Below, in pieces: positions 1 through 8,554 of a stretch of 64,000 nucleotides of DNA. Position 1 is the stretch's first letter, and each line of letters starts with the position of its first letter. The DNA lies in NCBI RefSeq assembly GCF_024460775.1, contig NZ_JANFYZ010000014.1, positions 1 through 64,000 on the forward strand, read 5' to 3'. The position numbers and the translations under genes are program-made. The notes beneath the pieces are model-generated. The model worked only from the letters and a program-made list of their open reading frames with translations, did not search any database and was not told the DNA's origin. The stretch comes from Desulfovibrio desulfuricans (lineage in GTDB: Bacteria > Desulfobacterota > Desulfovibrionia > Desulfovibrionales > Desulfovibrionaceae).

Positions 1-200
1 CGCGTCCCAAACTTCGCGGATGGCGGAATACAGTGACCGAAGGGCAGCAAAATCTAAAGGTTCACCTCAACTGAGAGGCGAATCGCACGCCGATGTGGTG
101 AGAGCGCGCTACAGGATCCGGAATCCCGTGCCGAAGGGCAGCAAAAGATAAGCTCCGCGAGGAGACGAGATCGCGCACCACTCAGGCGACCCAAACCTTG
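1..200 (+). repeat. Tandem imperfect structured repeat, possibly RNA
   Basis: The 16-base block CCGAAGGGCAGCAAAA occurs at 37-52 and again at 131-146, 94 bases apart. Each copy is preceded by a GGAAT..GTG stretch. Each is followed by a small hairpin (CCTC/GAGG in the first, CTCC/GGAG in the second) and then a CGA-ATCGC-CAC-like tail. The first bases of the window (GCGTCCCAAAC) resemble the end of the second copy (GCGACCCAAAC), so the array probably continues to the left. GAGAG, CCGAAGG and CTCAGG in this order are reminiscent of a tandem glycine riboswitch, but spacing and flanks fit poorly. I do not assign it to a known RNA class. Confidence 0.4.
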
Positions 201-344
201 TCGTGCGGCGAAATCTTTGACGAATTTGCACATGGACTATATGTTTAAATCAGTAGTGAGGGGTTACTGTGGAATGATCGATCAAATGTCGTCATGCTGA
301 GTATCCCTGTGGATCAGTGAGCATGCCGGAAGCAGGAGAATCCC
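201..344 (+). promoter_or_regulatory. cooA upstream region with candidate CooA box
   Basis: No gene is visible here. At 287-302 there is TGTC-N8-GAGT, which matches 10 of 16 positions with a similar site ahead of cooS (1188-1203). It resembles the CooA consensus TGTCA-N6-CGACA. A Shine-Dalgarno AGGAGA lies just before the ATG at 345. Autoregulation of cooA is an inference. Confidence 0.3.
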
Positions 345-1049
345 ATGAAGTTTACCTCAGTCAATTTGCTGGATGAACTGGCCAAGCCGGAATTCTCCTC
401 GCTGCTTTCCGCTTTTCATGAGCGCAGTTTCCTCAAAAACAGCATGATTTTTACGCCTAGCTATGATGAAGAGTTGGAAAGTTCCCCAACGCCAGTTTCT
501 TCAGCAGGGGAGCGGCTGACAGCCGGCAATTATGTGTTCATTGTGAGCAAGGGCCTTGTGCGCGTATATCTTGCCTATGGCGAAAAGGAATTTACCCTCG
601 CCTTTCTCAAACCGGGCGATGTGTACGTCAGCCATTCAAGCGCGCAGGTGCAGGCTGTGGAAGATACCACAATCCTGCTGGTGGACACGCCCACGTTTAA
701 CCAGCGCATGATGTCCGTGCCGCAGTTTACGGTAACTGTTGTGCGGGTGCTTGGCGGTATTCTCAAAAATACGTTTAGTATTGTGGATGGCCTTGCTCTG
801 CGTGATGTTTCTGCCCGCCTGGCTCGTCATCTTGTTTCTGCCGCGCAAGAAAGCGCCCTCGGCCCTGATGGTCGCCGCCGCGTCCGCCTGCAGCTTTCGG
901 GCGAGATGTTGGCCCAGACCCTCGGGGCGTCCCGCCAGACCATTTCCACCTTGCTGACCGACCTGACCCGCTCGGGCATTCTGCTCAAGGAGCAGCGCGG
1001 CGTGTATTGCATTCTTGACGAAGGTCGTCTTCGCGAACTTCTGGACTAA
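345..1049 (+). CDS. cooA: CooA-like CO-sensing Crp/Fnr family regulator
   Basis: This is a 234-residue Crp/Fnr-type transcription factor with an N-terminal cyclic-nucleotide-binding-like beta-roll (about residues 20-130), a long dimerisation helix and a C-terminal winged helix (about 160-230; recognition helix around GASRQTIST). The segment GDVYVSHSS aligns with the Rhodospirillum rubrum CooA heme segment GDMFCMHSG. The heme ligand His77 corresponds to His97 here, while the redox-switch ligand Cys75 is replaced by Val95. The protein therefore probably binds heme and senses CO, with a different ferric ligand. It lies directly upstream of cooS-cooC, its expected targets. The ATG follows a good AGGAGA ribosome site. 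An ordinary Fnr-like regulator is the alternative, but the retained His and the context favour CooA. Confidence 0.82.
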   Translation: MKFTSVNLLDELAKPEFSSLLSAFHERSFLKNSMIFTPSYDEELESSPTPVSSAGERLTAGNYVFIVSKGLVRVYLAYGEKEFTLAFLKPGDVYVSHSSAQVQAVEDTTILLVDTPTFNQRMMSVPQFTVTVVRVLGGILKNTFSIVDGLALRDVSARLARHLVSAAQESALGPDGRRRVRLQLSGEMLAQTLGASRQTISTLLTDLTRSGILLKEQRGVYCILDEGRLRELLD

Positions 1050-1187
1050 CCCGCCAAAATTTCCTTCTGCTCAGCTCTTTCCAGTTATTAATTTCAGACT
1101 TTTTTACTATTTTTTTTTACTGTGTTCATGATAAAAATATAATTATTTTATATGATTAACTTGTTATAAAAATCATCACTGCTCCAT

Positions 1188-1203
1188 TGTCGCACATCTG
1201 ACT
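1188..1203 (+). promoter_or_regulatory. Candidate CooA binding site upstream of cooS
   Basis: TGTC-GCACATCT-GACT matches the outer bases of the CooA consensus (TGTC-N8-GACA) at seven of eight positions. It lies about 90 bases before the cooS start, in the otherwise AT-rich cooA-cooS gap. A related copy is ahead of cooA at 287-302. Confidence 0.35.
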
Positions 1204-1292
1204 GACGCTCTTGCCTGACTGTGATACCAGTATGACAAAGATGGCGGCGCAGACTTGGCGCGCCGTGTAACCTCAAGTTTTGTGGGGCAGCT

Positions 1293-3188
1293 ATGGAAAG
1301 CAAGAAGCGCGACATCAACGACATGTCCATATGGGATGATGCCAAAAGTATGCTGGCAAAGGCCAGAGCAGATGGCGTAGAAACAGCCTGGGACAGACTG
1401 GATCAGCAAACGCCGCATTGCCGTTTTTGCGAGCTTGGCACCACCTGTCGCAATTGCGTTATGGGGCCGTGCCGCATCAGTGCCAAGGCCGAACCTGGTG
1501 GAAAACTTTCTCGTGGCGTGTGTGGCGCAGACGCCGATGTGATTGTGGCCCGCAACTTTGGCCGTTTTATCGCTGGCGGCTCTGCTGGGCACTCCGATCA
1601 CGGACGTGATGTGATCGAGGCTCTGGAGGCAGTAGTGGAAGGCCGCGCCCCCGGCTACCAGATTCGGGACGAGGCCAAACTGCGGCGTATTGCTGCCGAG
1701 CTGGGCGTGGCAACAGAAGGGCGCGATGCCCTTGATGTGGCCGCCGATGTGGTGGATGCCTGCTACAGCGATTTTGGCAGCAGGCGCAAGGCGGTCAATT
1801 TCCTCTCTCGTGTTCCGGCCAAGCGCCGCGAGCTGTGGGAAAAGCTCGACATCACTCCGCGCGGCGTTGACCGCGAAATAGCCGAAATGATGCACCGCAC
1901 CCACATGGGCTGCGATAATGATGCGCCCAATACCATGCTGCATGCGGCGCGTTGCGCCCTGGCCGACGGTTGGGCTGGTTCCATGATCGCCACAGAACTG
2001 TGCGACGTGCTTTTCGGTACACCCAAACCCAAAATGTCCACCGCCAACCTTGGCGTAATCAAAAAGGACACAGTCAATATCTTGGTGCACGGCCACAATC
2101 CTGTGGTGTCCGAGATGATTCTGGACGCAGCTCGCGACCCTGAAATGATCGAGCTTGCCAAAAAGAACGGAGCAACAGGCATCACTGTTGCCGGGTTGTG
2201 CTGTACCGGTAATGAGCTGCTCATGCGGCAGGGCATCCCCATGGCAGGCAACCACCTGATGACGGAGCTGGCAATCGTGACCGGCGCTGTGGAAGTTGTG
2301 GTAGTGGACTACCAGTGCATCATGCCGAGCCTTGTGCAGGTGGCTGGCTGCTACCACACCCGTTTTATCGACACAGCAGCCAAGGCCCGCTTTACCGGGG
2401 CCATCCATTTTAATTTCCATCCCGAAAATGCACAGGAAGAAGCCCGCAAGATCGTCCGCATGGCAGTGGACGCCTTTGTGGAGCGCGACCCCAAGCGTGT
2501 GGAAATCCCCGCCGAACCTGTCAGCATCATGACCGGTTTCTCCAACGAGGCCATCCTTGAGGCTCTGGGCGGTTCGCTTGATCCTTTGTTGGATGCCGTC
2601 AAGGCTGGCACGGTGCGCGGTTTTGTGGGCGTGGTTGGCTGCAACAATCCCAAGATCAAGCACGATTCGGCCAACGTGGGCCTCATGAAGGCGCTTATCA
2701 AAAAAGATATTATGGTTCTGGCCACAGGCTGCGTCACCACAGCGGCGGGCAAGGCCGGGCTGCTGGTGCCCGAGGGCGCTTCCATGGCGGGGCCGGGGCT
2801 GCAAAGCCTGTGCGGGGCGCTGGGCATTCCTCCTGTGCTGCACCTCGGCAGTTGCGTGGATAACGCCCGTATCTTGCAGTTGTGCGCGCTGATCGCCAAT
2901 GCACTGGGCGTGGATATTTCCGATCTGCCCGTGGGCGCGTCCTCGCCGGAATGGTATTCTGAAAAAGCGGCGGCCATCGGACTGTATGCGGTTGCCAGCG
3001 GCATTTACACGCATCTGGGCCTGCCGCCCAACATCCTCGGCTCGGAAAAGGTGACGGATATAGCCCTAAATGGTCTGGAACAGATTGTGGGCGCATCCTT
3101 TGTGGTCAATGACGATCCCGAAAAGGCGGCTGATCTGCTGGATGCGCGCATCCGGCAGAAGCGGCAGGGCCTTGGCCTGCAACCCTAG
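1293..3188 (+). CDS. cooS: Anaerobic Ni-Fe-S carbon monoxide dehydrogenase catalytic subunit
   Basis: This 631-residue CooS-type enzyme oxidises CO to CO2 at a [Ni-4Fe-4S] C-cluster. The N-terminus holds Cys43-x2-Cys46 for the D-cluster, then Cys52, Cys55, Cys60 and Cys77 for the B-cluster. The short CX2C spacing is the type associated with a [2Fe-2S] D-cluster in D. vulgaris CODH, unlike the CX7C [4Fe-4S] type. C-cluster ligands are recognisable: the His in VHGHNP and the Cys residues in GLCCTGNE, DYQCIMP, VVGCNNPK, ATGCVTT and LGSCVDN. The PEWYSEKAA segment carries the active-site Lys. Length is normal. cooC follows; no cooF or energy-converting hydrogenase is adjacent, so the electron acceptor is not evident. 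Confidence 0.95.
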   Translation: MESKKRDINDMSIWDDAKSMLAKARADGVETAWDRLDQQTPHCRFCELGTTCRNCVMGPCRISAKAEPGGKLSRGVCGADADVIVARNFGRFIAGGSAGHSDHGRDVIEALEAVVEGRAPGYQIRDEAKLRRIAAELGVATEGRDALDVAADVVDACYSDFGSRRKAVNFLSRVPAKRRELWEKLDITPRGVDREIAEMMHRTHMGCDNDAPNTMLHAARCALADGWAGSMIATELCDVLFGTPKPKMSTANLGVIKKDTVNILVHGHNPVVSEMILDAARDPEMIELAKKNGATGITVAGLCCTGNELLMRQGIPMAGNHLMTELAIVTGAVEVVVVDYQCIMPSLVQVAGCYHTRFIDTAAKARFTGAIHFNFHPENAQEEARKIVRMAVDAFVERDPKRVEIPAEPVSIMTGFSNEAILEALGGSLDPLLDAVKAGTVRGFVGVVGCNNPKIKHDSANVGLMKALIKKDIMVLATGCVTTAAGKAGLLVPEGASMAGPGLQSLCGALGIPPVLHLGSCVDNARILQLCALIANALGVDISDLPVGASSPEWYSEKAAAIGLYAVASGIYTHLGLPPNILGSEKVTDIALNGLEQIVGASFVVNDDPEKAADLLDARIRQKRQGLGLQP

Positions 3189-3274
3189 GCCAGTGTGTTT
3201 TGCAGAGCGGGTGGGCGGGCCTGTCCGCTCTGCGCAAGGCGAAAGGACACGTACATAAACCACAGGGGGATTGC

Positions 3275-4087
3275 ATGAAGATTGCCGTTTCTGGCAAGGG
3301 CGGCGTGGGCAAAACCTCTATCACCGCCTGGCTTGGCGATTATCTGGCGCGGCGCGGAGAAAAAGTCTGGCTTGTGGATGCCGACACGGCGCTTTCGCTC
3401 GGGCAGGCCTCTGGTCTGGCGCGGGCTGATCTGCCGGAGGCCCTCACCCAGCGCGCCGCATTGATTGAAGAACGCATTCGTCCCGCTGGCAAGGGCGGCA
3501 TGATGGATCTTGATCCGCATGTCAGCGATCTGCCCGAGGCTCTGTCGGCCCCTCTGCCTGTTGTGGGGGAAGGGGCGAAAACAGCAGGCGACAAACGCCT
3601 GCTGGTCATGGGGCCCTTGACCAGCGCCGGGGGCGGCTGCGCTTGTGAAAGCAACGCCCTGCTCAAGGCCCTGCTGGCGCACCTGGTACTCGACAGACGT
3701 GAATGGGTGCTGGTGGACATGGAGGCCGGTGTGGAACACCTGGGCCGGGGAACCGTGGCTCATGTGGATGCCCTGCTGGTGGTATCCGAGCCGAGTATGC
3801 GTTCGCTGGAAACAGCGGCGGAGGTTGCCCGTATGGCTGGCGATCTGGGCCTGCACCGCCAGGTGCTGGTGCTGAACAAGGCCACACCTGACCAGGTCGC
3901 TGACCTGCCGCCTATTGCCGATCTGCCGCAACAGCGCATCAGCATGCCTGATCTTGAGCCGCTACGGGCGCGCCAGTTGCGGTCCGGTTCTGTTTTGGGG
4001 CTGGGCGATGAAACAGAAAAGATGCTGGACAATTTTTGCGCCAGCCTGCTGCAAAAAATCGAAAGCGAATCCGTCCAACGAGGGTAG
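3275..4087 (+). CDS. cooC: CO dehydrogenase nickel-insertion ATPase CooC
   Basis: This is a 270-residue MinD/SIMIBI-class ATPase that matures the CODH C-cluster by delivering nickel. The deviant Walker A (SGKGGVGKTS) is at residues 6-15. A C-x-C motif (Cys122-Ala-Cys124) matches the dimer-interface nickel site of CooC. The VDMEAGVEHLGRGT segment is typical of CooC Walker B regions. The open frame extends upstream to 3200, but ATG 3275 follows AGGGGG and begins directly with the P-loop strand, so it is chosen. It lies 86 bases after cooS and is probably cotranscribed, ending at the hairpin at 4173. Confidence 0.93.
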   Translation: MKIAVSGKGGVGKTSITAWLGDYLARRGEKVWLVDADTALSLGQASGLARADLPEALTQRAALIEERIRPAGKGGMMDLDPHVSDLPEALSAPLPVVGEGAKTAGDKRLLVMGPLTSAGGGCACESNALLKALLAHLVLDRREWVLVDMEAGVEHLGRGTVAHVDALLVVSEPSMRSLETAAEVARMAGDLGLHRQVLVLNKATPDQVADLPPIADLPQQRISMPDLEPLRARQLRSGSVLGLGDETEKMLDNFCASLLQKIESESVQRG

Positions 4088-4172
4088 CGCATGCTTTGCC
4101 CGACAAGTGTCATTGGCCCTGTCTGGCTGGGGATAATTGCGGCAGATTTGGAAAGTTCACGCTATAAAGTTT

Positions 4173-4197
4173 AGGCCCCGGTTATGCCGGGGCCTTT
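4173..4197 (+). terminator. Rho-independent terminator after cooC
   Basis: A perfect 8-bp stem GGCCCCGG/CCGGGGCC with a five-base loop is followed by TTTT. It closes the cooA-cooS-cooC unit. Confidence 0.85.
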
Positions 4198-4241
4198 TGC
4201 GTGCTTGGGGCAAAGCGCGAAAAAAACGCCAACCTACTGCC

Positions 4242-6413
4242 TCAGGCTTCCAGATCCGTTTGCCCGTTGTAGCGCAGTACAAAGTCCAGGCAGTCCGCAC
4301 TGGAAAGCGGGCGGCTGAAATAATAGCCCTGAAACGTATGGTAGCCGATGCCCGTAAAAACGCGCAACTGCTGCTCGTCTTCCACGCCTTCCACCACTGT
4401 GGTTATGCGCAGGCTGCGGCTCAAATCCAGAATGCTGCGCACGATCTGTTCCTGCACGTTGCTGTTAAGGCTTTCCGTCAGGGAGCGGTCAACCTTGACC
4501 GTGGTCACAGGAAAGGCGCGGATGTAACGCAGAGATGTGTGCCCCATGCCGAAATCATCAATGGCAAGGCGTACTCCAAGCACACGCAGCCGGGTGAGCA
4601 GATCAAGAGTGCGGGCGTCTGGCTCCAGAATGGAAGATTCCGTAATTTCCAGTTCAAGCTGGGTGGGTGAAAGGCCCAGACCGTGCAGCGTACCAAGCAC
4701 CATCTGGGCAAAGTTGGCATTGCGCAGCTGGCTGGGAGTGATATTGACGGCGATTACAAGGTCATGCGGAACAGCGGGATGCCATGCAGCGCGCTGTTTA
4801 CAGGCCTCAAGCAGTACAAACTTGCCCAGTCGGTCAATGAGGTTTGTGTCTTCGGCAAGCGCAACAATAATGGGCGGGGCCACAGGGCCATATATGGGGT
4901 GATCCCACCGCAGCAGGGCTTCCACGCCTGCCACGCGCTTTGCCGTGTGGTCGCACTGCGGCTGAAACACAAGATAGAGCTGACCGTCATTGGCGTTTAG
5001 CGACCGCTCAAGGTCTGTGGCAAGCGTGTGGGCAAGGCGGCCCACTTCGCCGGGAATATTCAGGCACTTGCGAGTGTCGGGAGACCCAAAATCACAGCGG
5101 CTGGCAATTTGCAGCAGGTTGTGCATAACCTGCTTGCCGTGCTTTTCGCGCACTGCGTCAGAGAGAGCCACAAAGGGCAGATATATGAGGAAGCCAAGCC
5201 CAAGGTTAATCATCTGCAAAATGGACCCGTTGATGCTGCCAGTTGCGACATAGCCGCTGAGCAGTGGGGGGGTGGTCCAGGCAACTCCCACCGTGGTATG
5301 CGGCACAAAGCCAATAATTGTTGCAAGGTATGCCACTACGGTTTGTACCGCTGGCACCAGAAGAAAAGGAATGGCAAACGCGGGGTTGAGCATCAGGGGA
5401 ATGCCAAAAATAAGAGGCTCATTGACGTTGCACAGGGCCGGGACCAGCGCCAGCAGGCAGAGTTTTTTCATACCCCAGTCGCGGCAGCGTACCAGAACGG
5501 CAAAGCACAGGGCCAGGGTGGAGCCAGAGCCGCCCATGCGCGTAAAAGTATCAAAGAATATTTTTGTAAAAACAAAAGGCGGCTCGTTGCCATACATTAT
5601 GGCTTTGGCATTAACCAGGCCCGCAGGGCTGAGGATGTTCACATCCACAGAATTGAGCACGTTGGGGCCATGAGCGCCGAAAAACCAGAGCACCTGCGAG
5701 GTGAAGCTGTAGAGCAGGCCAAAGCCGAGGCCATTGCCGCTATGCTGAAAGGGCAGGGTAAGCAGCTTGCTTGTTGCTGCATGCAGGTCTGTTGTTCCCC
5801 ATAGCGTCAGCAGAAAGCGGATAAACCCGAAAAGCAAGATTGTTGCCATGGCCGCAGGCATAACTGTGACCACATCGCGTACAACCGGATCATGCCCCGC
5901 CATTTCTTCCGACAGATGAAAAATACGGTACCGCGCAAGGCGCACAAATACGGCGCTGCCCGCCATTGCCACGCACATGGCAAGCAGCAGGCCTCTGTCC
6001 ATGGAAAAGCTGATGGTCCAGGAACTTGTTTCTTCCGGTGCAACAATGACAAAAAAGCAGGAGAGAACCACCAGCGAACTCAGCATTGGGCTGACGGCTG
6101 GGGCAGAGGGATTGGTCAGGTTGGCCCGCATGGCGCTGGCACCGCCCAGTGCGCAGGCCAGGGCCAGGGCGGATATGCCGAATGTGCCTGCCACAAGGGT
6201 GTCGCACGCGCGCATTCCCACGGGGCCGAGCAGTGCGTCAACGGCATTTTGCGCGGCTTCAAAGGGCAAATTGCGTAGCAGCAAGGTGAATGAGCCGATC
6301 ATTATGAGCGGCAAAACAATGAACAGCCCTCGCCGTATGGCAAGAAAAAATGGCCTCCCGCTCAAATTATCAAGCAGGCACAAGAGGGATTGGGCTAGCT
6401 GTTTGCTGTTCAT
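4242..6413 (-). CDS. PTS EIIC-like membrane domain fused to an EAL phosphodiesterase
   Basis: This 723-residue protein joins two modules. Residues about 20-420 form a lactose/cellobiose-type PTS EIIC permease with many hydrophobic helices, the HGPNVLN segment and the NVNEPLIFGIPLMLNP signature. Residues about 470-715 are an EAL domain for c-di-GMP hydrolysis. EALLRW (Glu498), NITPSQL, ELEITES, DDFGMGHTSL, KVDRSL, VVEGVE and QGYYFSRP are all present, so the catalytic set looks intact. There is no EIIA or EIIB domain and no PTS gene nearby. The permease part may therefore act as a membrane sensor, or carry ligand without phosphorylation, and control c-di-GMP turnover. That role is inferred. A C7 run inside the permease (5266-5272) does not break the frame. 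Confidence 0.88.
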   Translation of the reverse strand: MNSKQLAQSLLCLLDNLSGRPFFLAIRRGLFIVLPLIMIGSFTLLLRNLPFEAAQNAVDALLGPVGMRACDTLVAGTFGISALALACALGGASAMRANLTNPSAPAVSPMLSSLVVLSCFFVIVAPEETSSWTISFSMDRGLLLAMCVAMAGSAVFVRLARYRIFHLSEEMAGHDPVVRDVVTVMPAAMATILLFGFIRFLLTLWGTTDLHAATSKLLTLPFQHSGNGLGFGLLYSFTSQVLWFFGAHGPNVLNSVDVNILSPAGLVNAKAIMYGNEPPFVFTKIFFDTFTRMGGSGSTLALCFAVLVRCRDWGMKKLCLLALVPALCNVNEPLIFGIPLMLNPAFAIPFLLVPAVQTVVAYLATIIGFVPHTTVGVAWTTPPLLSGYVATGSINGSILQMINLGLGFLIYLPFVALSDAVREKHGKQVMHNLLQIASRCDFGSPDTRKCLNIPGEVGRLAHTLATDLERSLNANDGQLYLVFQPQCDHTAKRVAGVEALLRWDHPIYGPVAPPIIVALAEDTNLIDRLGKFVLLEACKQRAAWHPAVPHDLVIAVNITPSQLRNANFAQMVLGTLHGLGLSPTQLELEITESSILEPDARTLDLLTRLRVLGVRLAIDDFGMGHTSLRYIRAFPVTTVKVDRSLTESLNSNVQEQIVRSILDLSRSLRITTVVEGVEDEQQLRVFTGIGYHTFQGYYFSRPLSSADCLDFVLRYNGQTDLEA

Positions 6414-6889
6414 ATGCAGAGTGTCGCTTGCAAGTCCACCTTCTACGGCTCAGTGTATACAGTCAGGCTGAGCCGTTTGATCGAATTCGTGTCAAAGACC
6501 TCGTAAAGGCAACGGCATCAGGGGTTGCCGCGCCAGCCTGCAAGCTGTCTGCAATTGCACCCGGCAGAAATATCTGTTTGAGCGATCCTGCCATGCATGT
6601 TGGATGACTTATTATCAATCTGTGTAATATCAGGATAAAAAACAATCAAGCGCTCAGGTATGTTAGCGGCAAAGATCGTACGATTTTCAGAAGAAAGGGG
6701 AGAGGACAGATCGACAGGCAGTTCAGGTGGTGATTACATATGTAGGCTTGAGCCCAAGAACGAGTATGACCACATCAAGGGTTCACTATCTTCCACCGCA
6801 TGCGCAGGAAAAACGGCGGCCTACCCTGAACGGTAAGCCGCCGTTTATGCATTTCAAAAGGCTGAATCCGAGTATGTAAAAAACAGAGG
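6414..6889. other. Intergenic region with a hairpin ahead of the EIIC-EAL gene
   Basis: I find no credible gene in these 476 bases. A perfect 9-bp inverted repeat (ACGGCTCAG at 6445-6453, CTGAGCCGT at 6468-6476) sits about 30 bases upstream of the EIIC-EAL start, probably in its leader. The right edge holds the terminator of the SYLF gene. Confidence 0.5.
6807..6846 (-). terminator. Terminator of the SYLF gene
   Basis: The stem AAACGGCGGC/GCCGCCGTTT (6811-6820 and 6837-6846), extended by TACC/GGTA, ends in TTTTT on the minus strand. It lies about 45 bases past the stop of the gene at 6890-7456. Confidence 0.8.
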
Positions 6890-7456
6890 CTACTTGCCCG
6901 GATGTATTTCAGTTATTTTGCTGCCCTGAATACCCAAGCCAGCCATTAGCCCCTTCTGGTTGAAGAAAAATGCGTACACCCCAGAGCGAGCCGTGGTAGT
7001 GGTAAACGATCTGGCCATCCCCTCATCCACAACAACCACGCTGGGGCCGACACCTATCTCCCATCCGCCGCTGCTTTTCAGATACTTCAGGTCATCATCT
7101 GAAAGAAAAAACAGAGCATAGCCAAATTTCTGTATACCGGCCTGCAACCCGTAGGATGCTGCAATGCTACGATAGTAGCCCCTGGTTTTGCCTCCAATCC
7201 GCAGGGCGCCTTCGCCGAATTGACCGCCAATGATAAAGCCGCCCTTGACTATATTGGGAAAGACAAGGATTCCCTTGGCTGCGCTTCCCATTTTTTTTGC
7301 CGCCGGGCTTGAAGCGTATAACTGGTTTAACGCAGCAGTAACATCATAATTGATGGATGCCGCGCTGTCTGCCATGGAGGGCGCGGGAAGAGCAACGACC
7401 ATGAGTGCAAGCAGGGATAAGAAGATCATCAAACGCCGAAGAACTTTCCCGTTCAT
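6890..7456 (-). CDS. Secreted SYLF (Ysc84-type) domain protein
   Basis: The protein has 188 residues. A signal peptide (about 1-29, hydrophobic core LMIFLSLLALMVVALPAP, probable cleavage after MAD) precedes a SYLF domain over nearly all of the mature part. Family features include the AKGILVFPNIVKGGFIIGGQ stretch, GYYRSIAASYGLQAG and a C-terminal FFNQKGLMAGLGIQGSKIT. SYLF domains of eukaryotic Ysc84 bind lipids and actin; the bacterial role is unknown. AGGGG precedes the ATG. It may be cotranscribed with the lipoprotein gene ending at 7507, 50 bases upstream. Confidence 0.85.
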   Translation of the reverse strand: MNGKVLRRLMIFLSLLALMVVALPAPSMADSAASINYDVTAALNQLYASSPAAKKMGSAAKGILVFPNIVKGGFIIGGQFGEGALRIGGKTRGYYRSIAASYGLQAGIQKFGYALFFLSDDDLKYLKSSGGWEIGVGPSVVVVDEGMARSFTTTTARSGVYAFFFNQKGLMAGLGIQGSKITEIHPGK

Positions 7457-7506
7457 TGACCATTCCCCTCATTAAGATGGCCCTTGAAGACACCAGGCTT
7501 ATAAAA

Positions 7507-8115
7507 TCAACGCTTGGAGCCCTGCTTGGCGCTCTGCTTGGAGCCCTTCCGTACGGCGATATCAACAACCTCAAGATAGCTTATGCCCAGCGTATCCCCG
7601 ACCTTAAGCTTTTTGAGGTTCTCTGGATTTTGCACCTTGACCACCACCACAGAACCGTTGGCGAGTTCAAGCTTGGCCAGCTCGTTGACTTTATCCATGG
7701 CAAGTATCTTGGCGGTAAAGTTCGATTCCCTTACTCCCATGCCCTGCGGCTGGGATCCGGGTTTGGCCCTGACAACAGCCGTAGCCTGTTCGTCAGCCAC
7801 AGAACCAGGCTCCGCCAACCACACTGTCAGTTCACGCCCGTAGGAAATATCGACCATATCTCCTTTCTTTACGCGCCGCAGATTAACGGCTTCCTTGCTC
7901 ACATGAATAATAAACAAATCACCCTGAAGGCTGCTCAAGGTTACCTTGCGCGTTTTCAGATCAACAGCTTCAACCTTTGCCACCGTGCTCTCAATCTCAG
8001 AGCTCATCACCAGCGTTTCATTTGGCTGGGCAGAAGGTTGAGGGGCATTTTTGCTGCAACCCACCAAACATATAGCCATAAGTCCTAGCACCAATCCAGA
8101 AAATACAATCTTCAT
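7507..8115 (-). CDS. Predicted lipoprotein, unknown function
   Basis: This 202-residue lipoprotein has a lipobox (LVGC, Cys at about residue 20) after a hydrophobic signal segment. The mature part looks all-beta, with two similar stretches of the kind 'V..VD..TRKVTL' and 'I.AMDKVNELAKLEL', each followed by 'V..V...NLRRVKKGDMVDISYG' or 'V..PENLKKLKVGDTLGISY'. An internal duplication is likely. The C-terminus is basic, with a small GSKQ/GSKR repeat. The open frame starts at 8169, but ATG 8115 follows GGGAGGG and begins the signal peptide. I do not recognise a named family. Confidence 0.75.
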   Translation of the reverse strand: MKIVFSGLVLGLMAICLVGCSKNAPQPSAQPNETLVMSSEIESTVAKVEAVDLKTRKVTLSSLQGDLFIIHVSKEAVNLRRVKKGDMVDISYGRELTVWLAEPGSVADEQATAVVRAKPGSQPQGMGVRESNFTAKILAMDKVNELAKLELANGSVVVVKVQNPENLKKLKVGDTLGISYLEVVDIAVRKGSKQSAKQGSKR

Positions 8116-8554
8116 GCCTTTCCCTCCCATGGTTGACTTTTTCATTTGATTACAAACATTCTTTGACAAGAATAAAGTACCTCTTGCCTACTAAGGCGTC
8201 AATTATATCTGATTTGCGTCAAGGTTAAAATACTGCGCATACCTAAATAAACTGCATATAAAAACTGCATCCTATTGATAACAATGGTGAGCACGCAGTT
8301 AATTATGCTTGCACAAAGCGTTTATATCAGACAGTATAATATGATATAATGCAACAATGAAGATAGAAGTGAGTTGTGAAAATTGAATAATGTTCTCGTA
8401 AGTACTGTTATTTTTGTCATGATGATTTATTTTCATGATGGTATTCATGAAAAATAAAATCAATACGCATATAACTGTGTTAACTTGTACTTAAATTCAG
8501 AATTTTTTTACGAGATTATCAAGAATAGAATAGAAAGATATTTCAAGATAATAT
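8116..8554. other. AT-rich intergenic region
   Basis: These 439 bases are strongly AT-rich (several ATAATATGATATAAT-like stretches around 8335-8350) and contain no convincing gene. The right part lies downstream of the DUF599 gene and the left part probably carries the promoter of the lipoprotein gene. No clear terminator was found. Confidence 0.5.

Noticed and set aside
1-200. Firm call of a glycine riboswitch
   Set aside because: CCGAAGG and CTCAGG are suggestive, but the linker after the first, the P1 pairing and the downstream gene (cooA) do not fit. It is kept only as an unassigned repeat.
1176-3014. Long open frame antisense to cooS (612 codons)
   Set aside because: It mirrors the codon bias of cooS on the other strand, has His/Gly/Ala-rich low-complexity translation and resembles no protein.
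5266-5272. C7 tract in the EIIC-EAL gene as a phase-variation site
   Set aside because: The gene is intact through the tract, and nothing else suggests switching.
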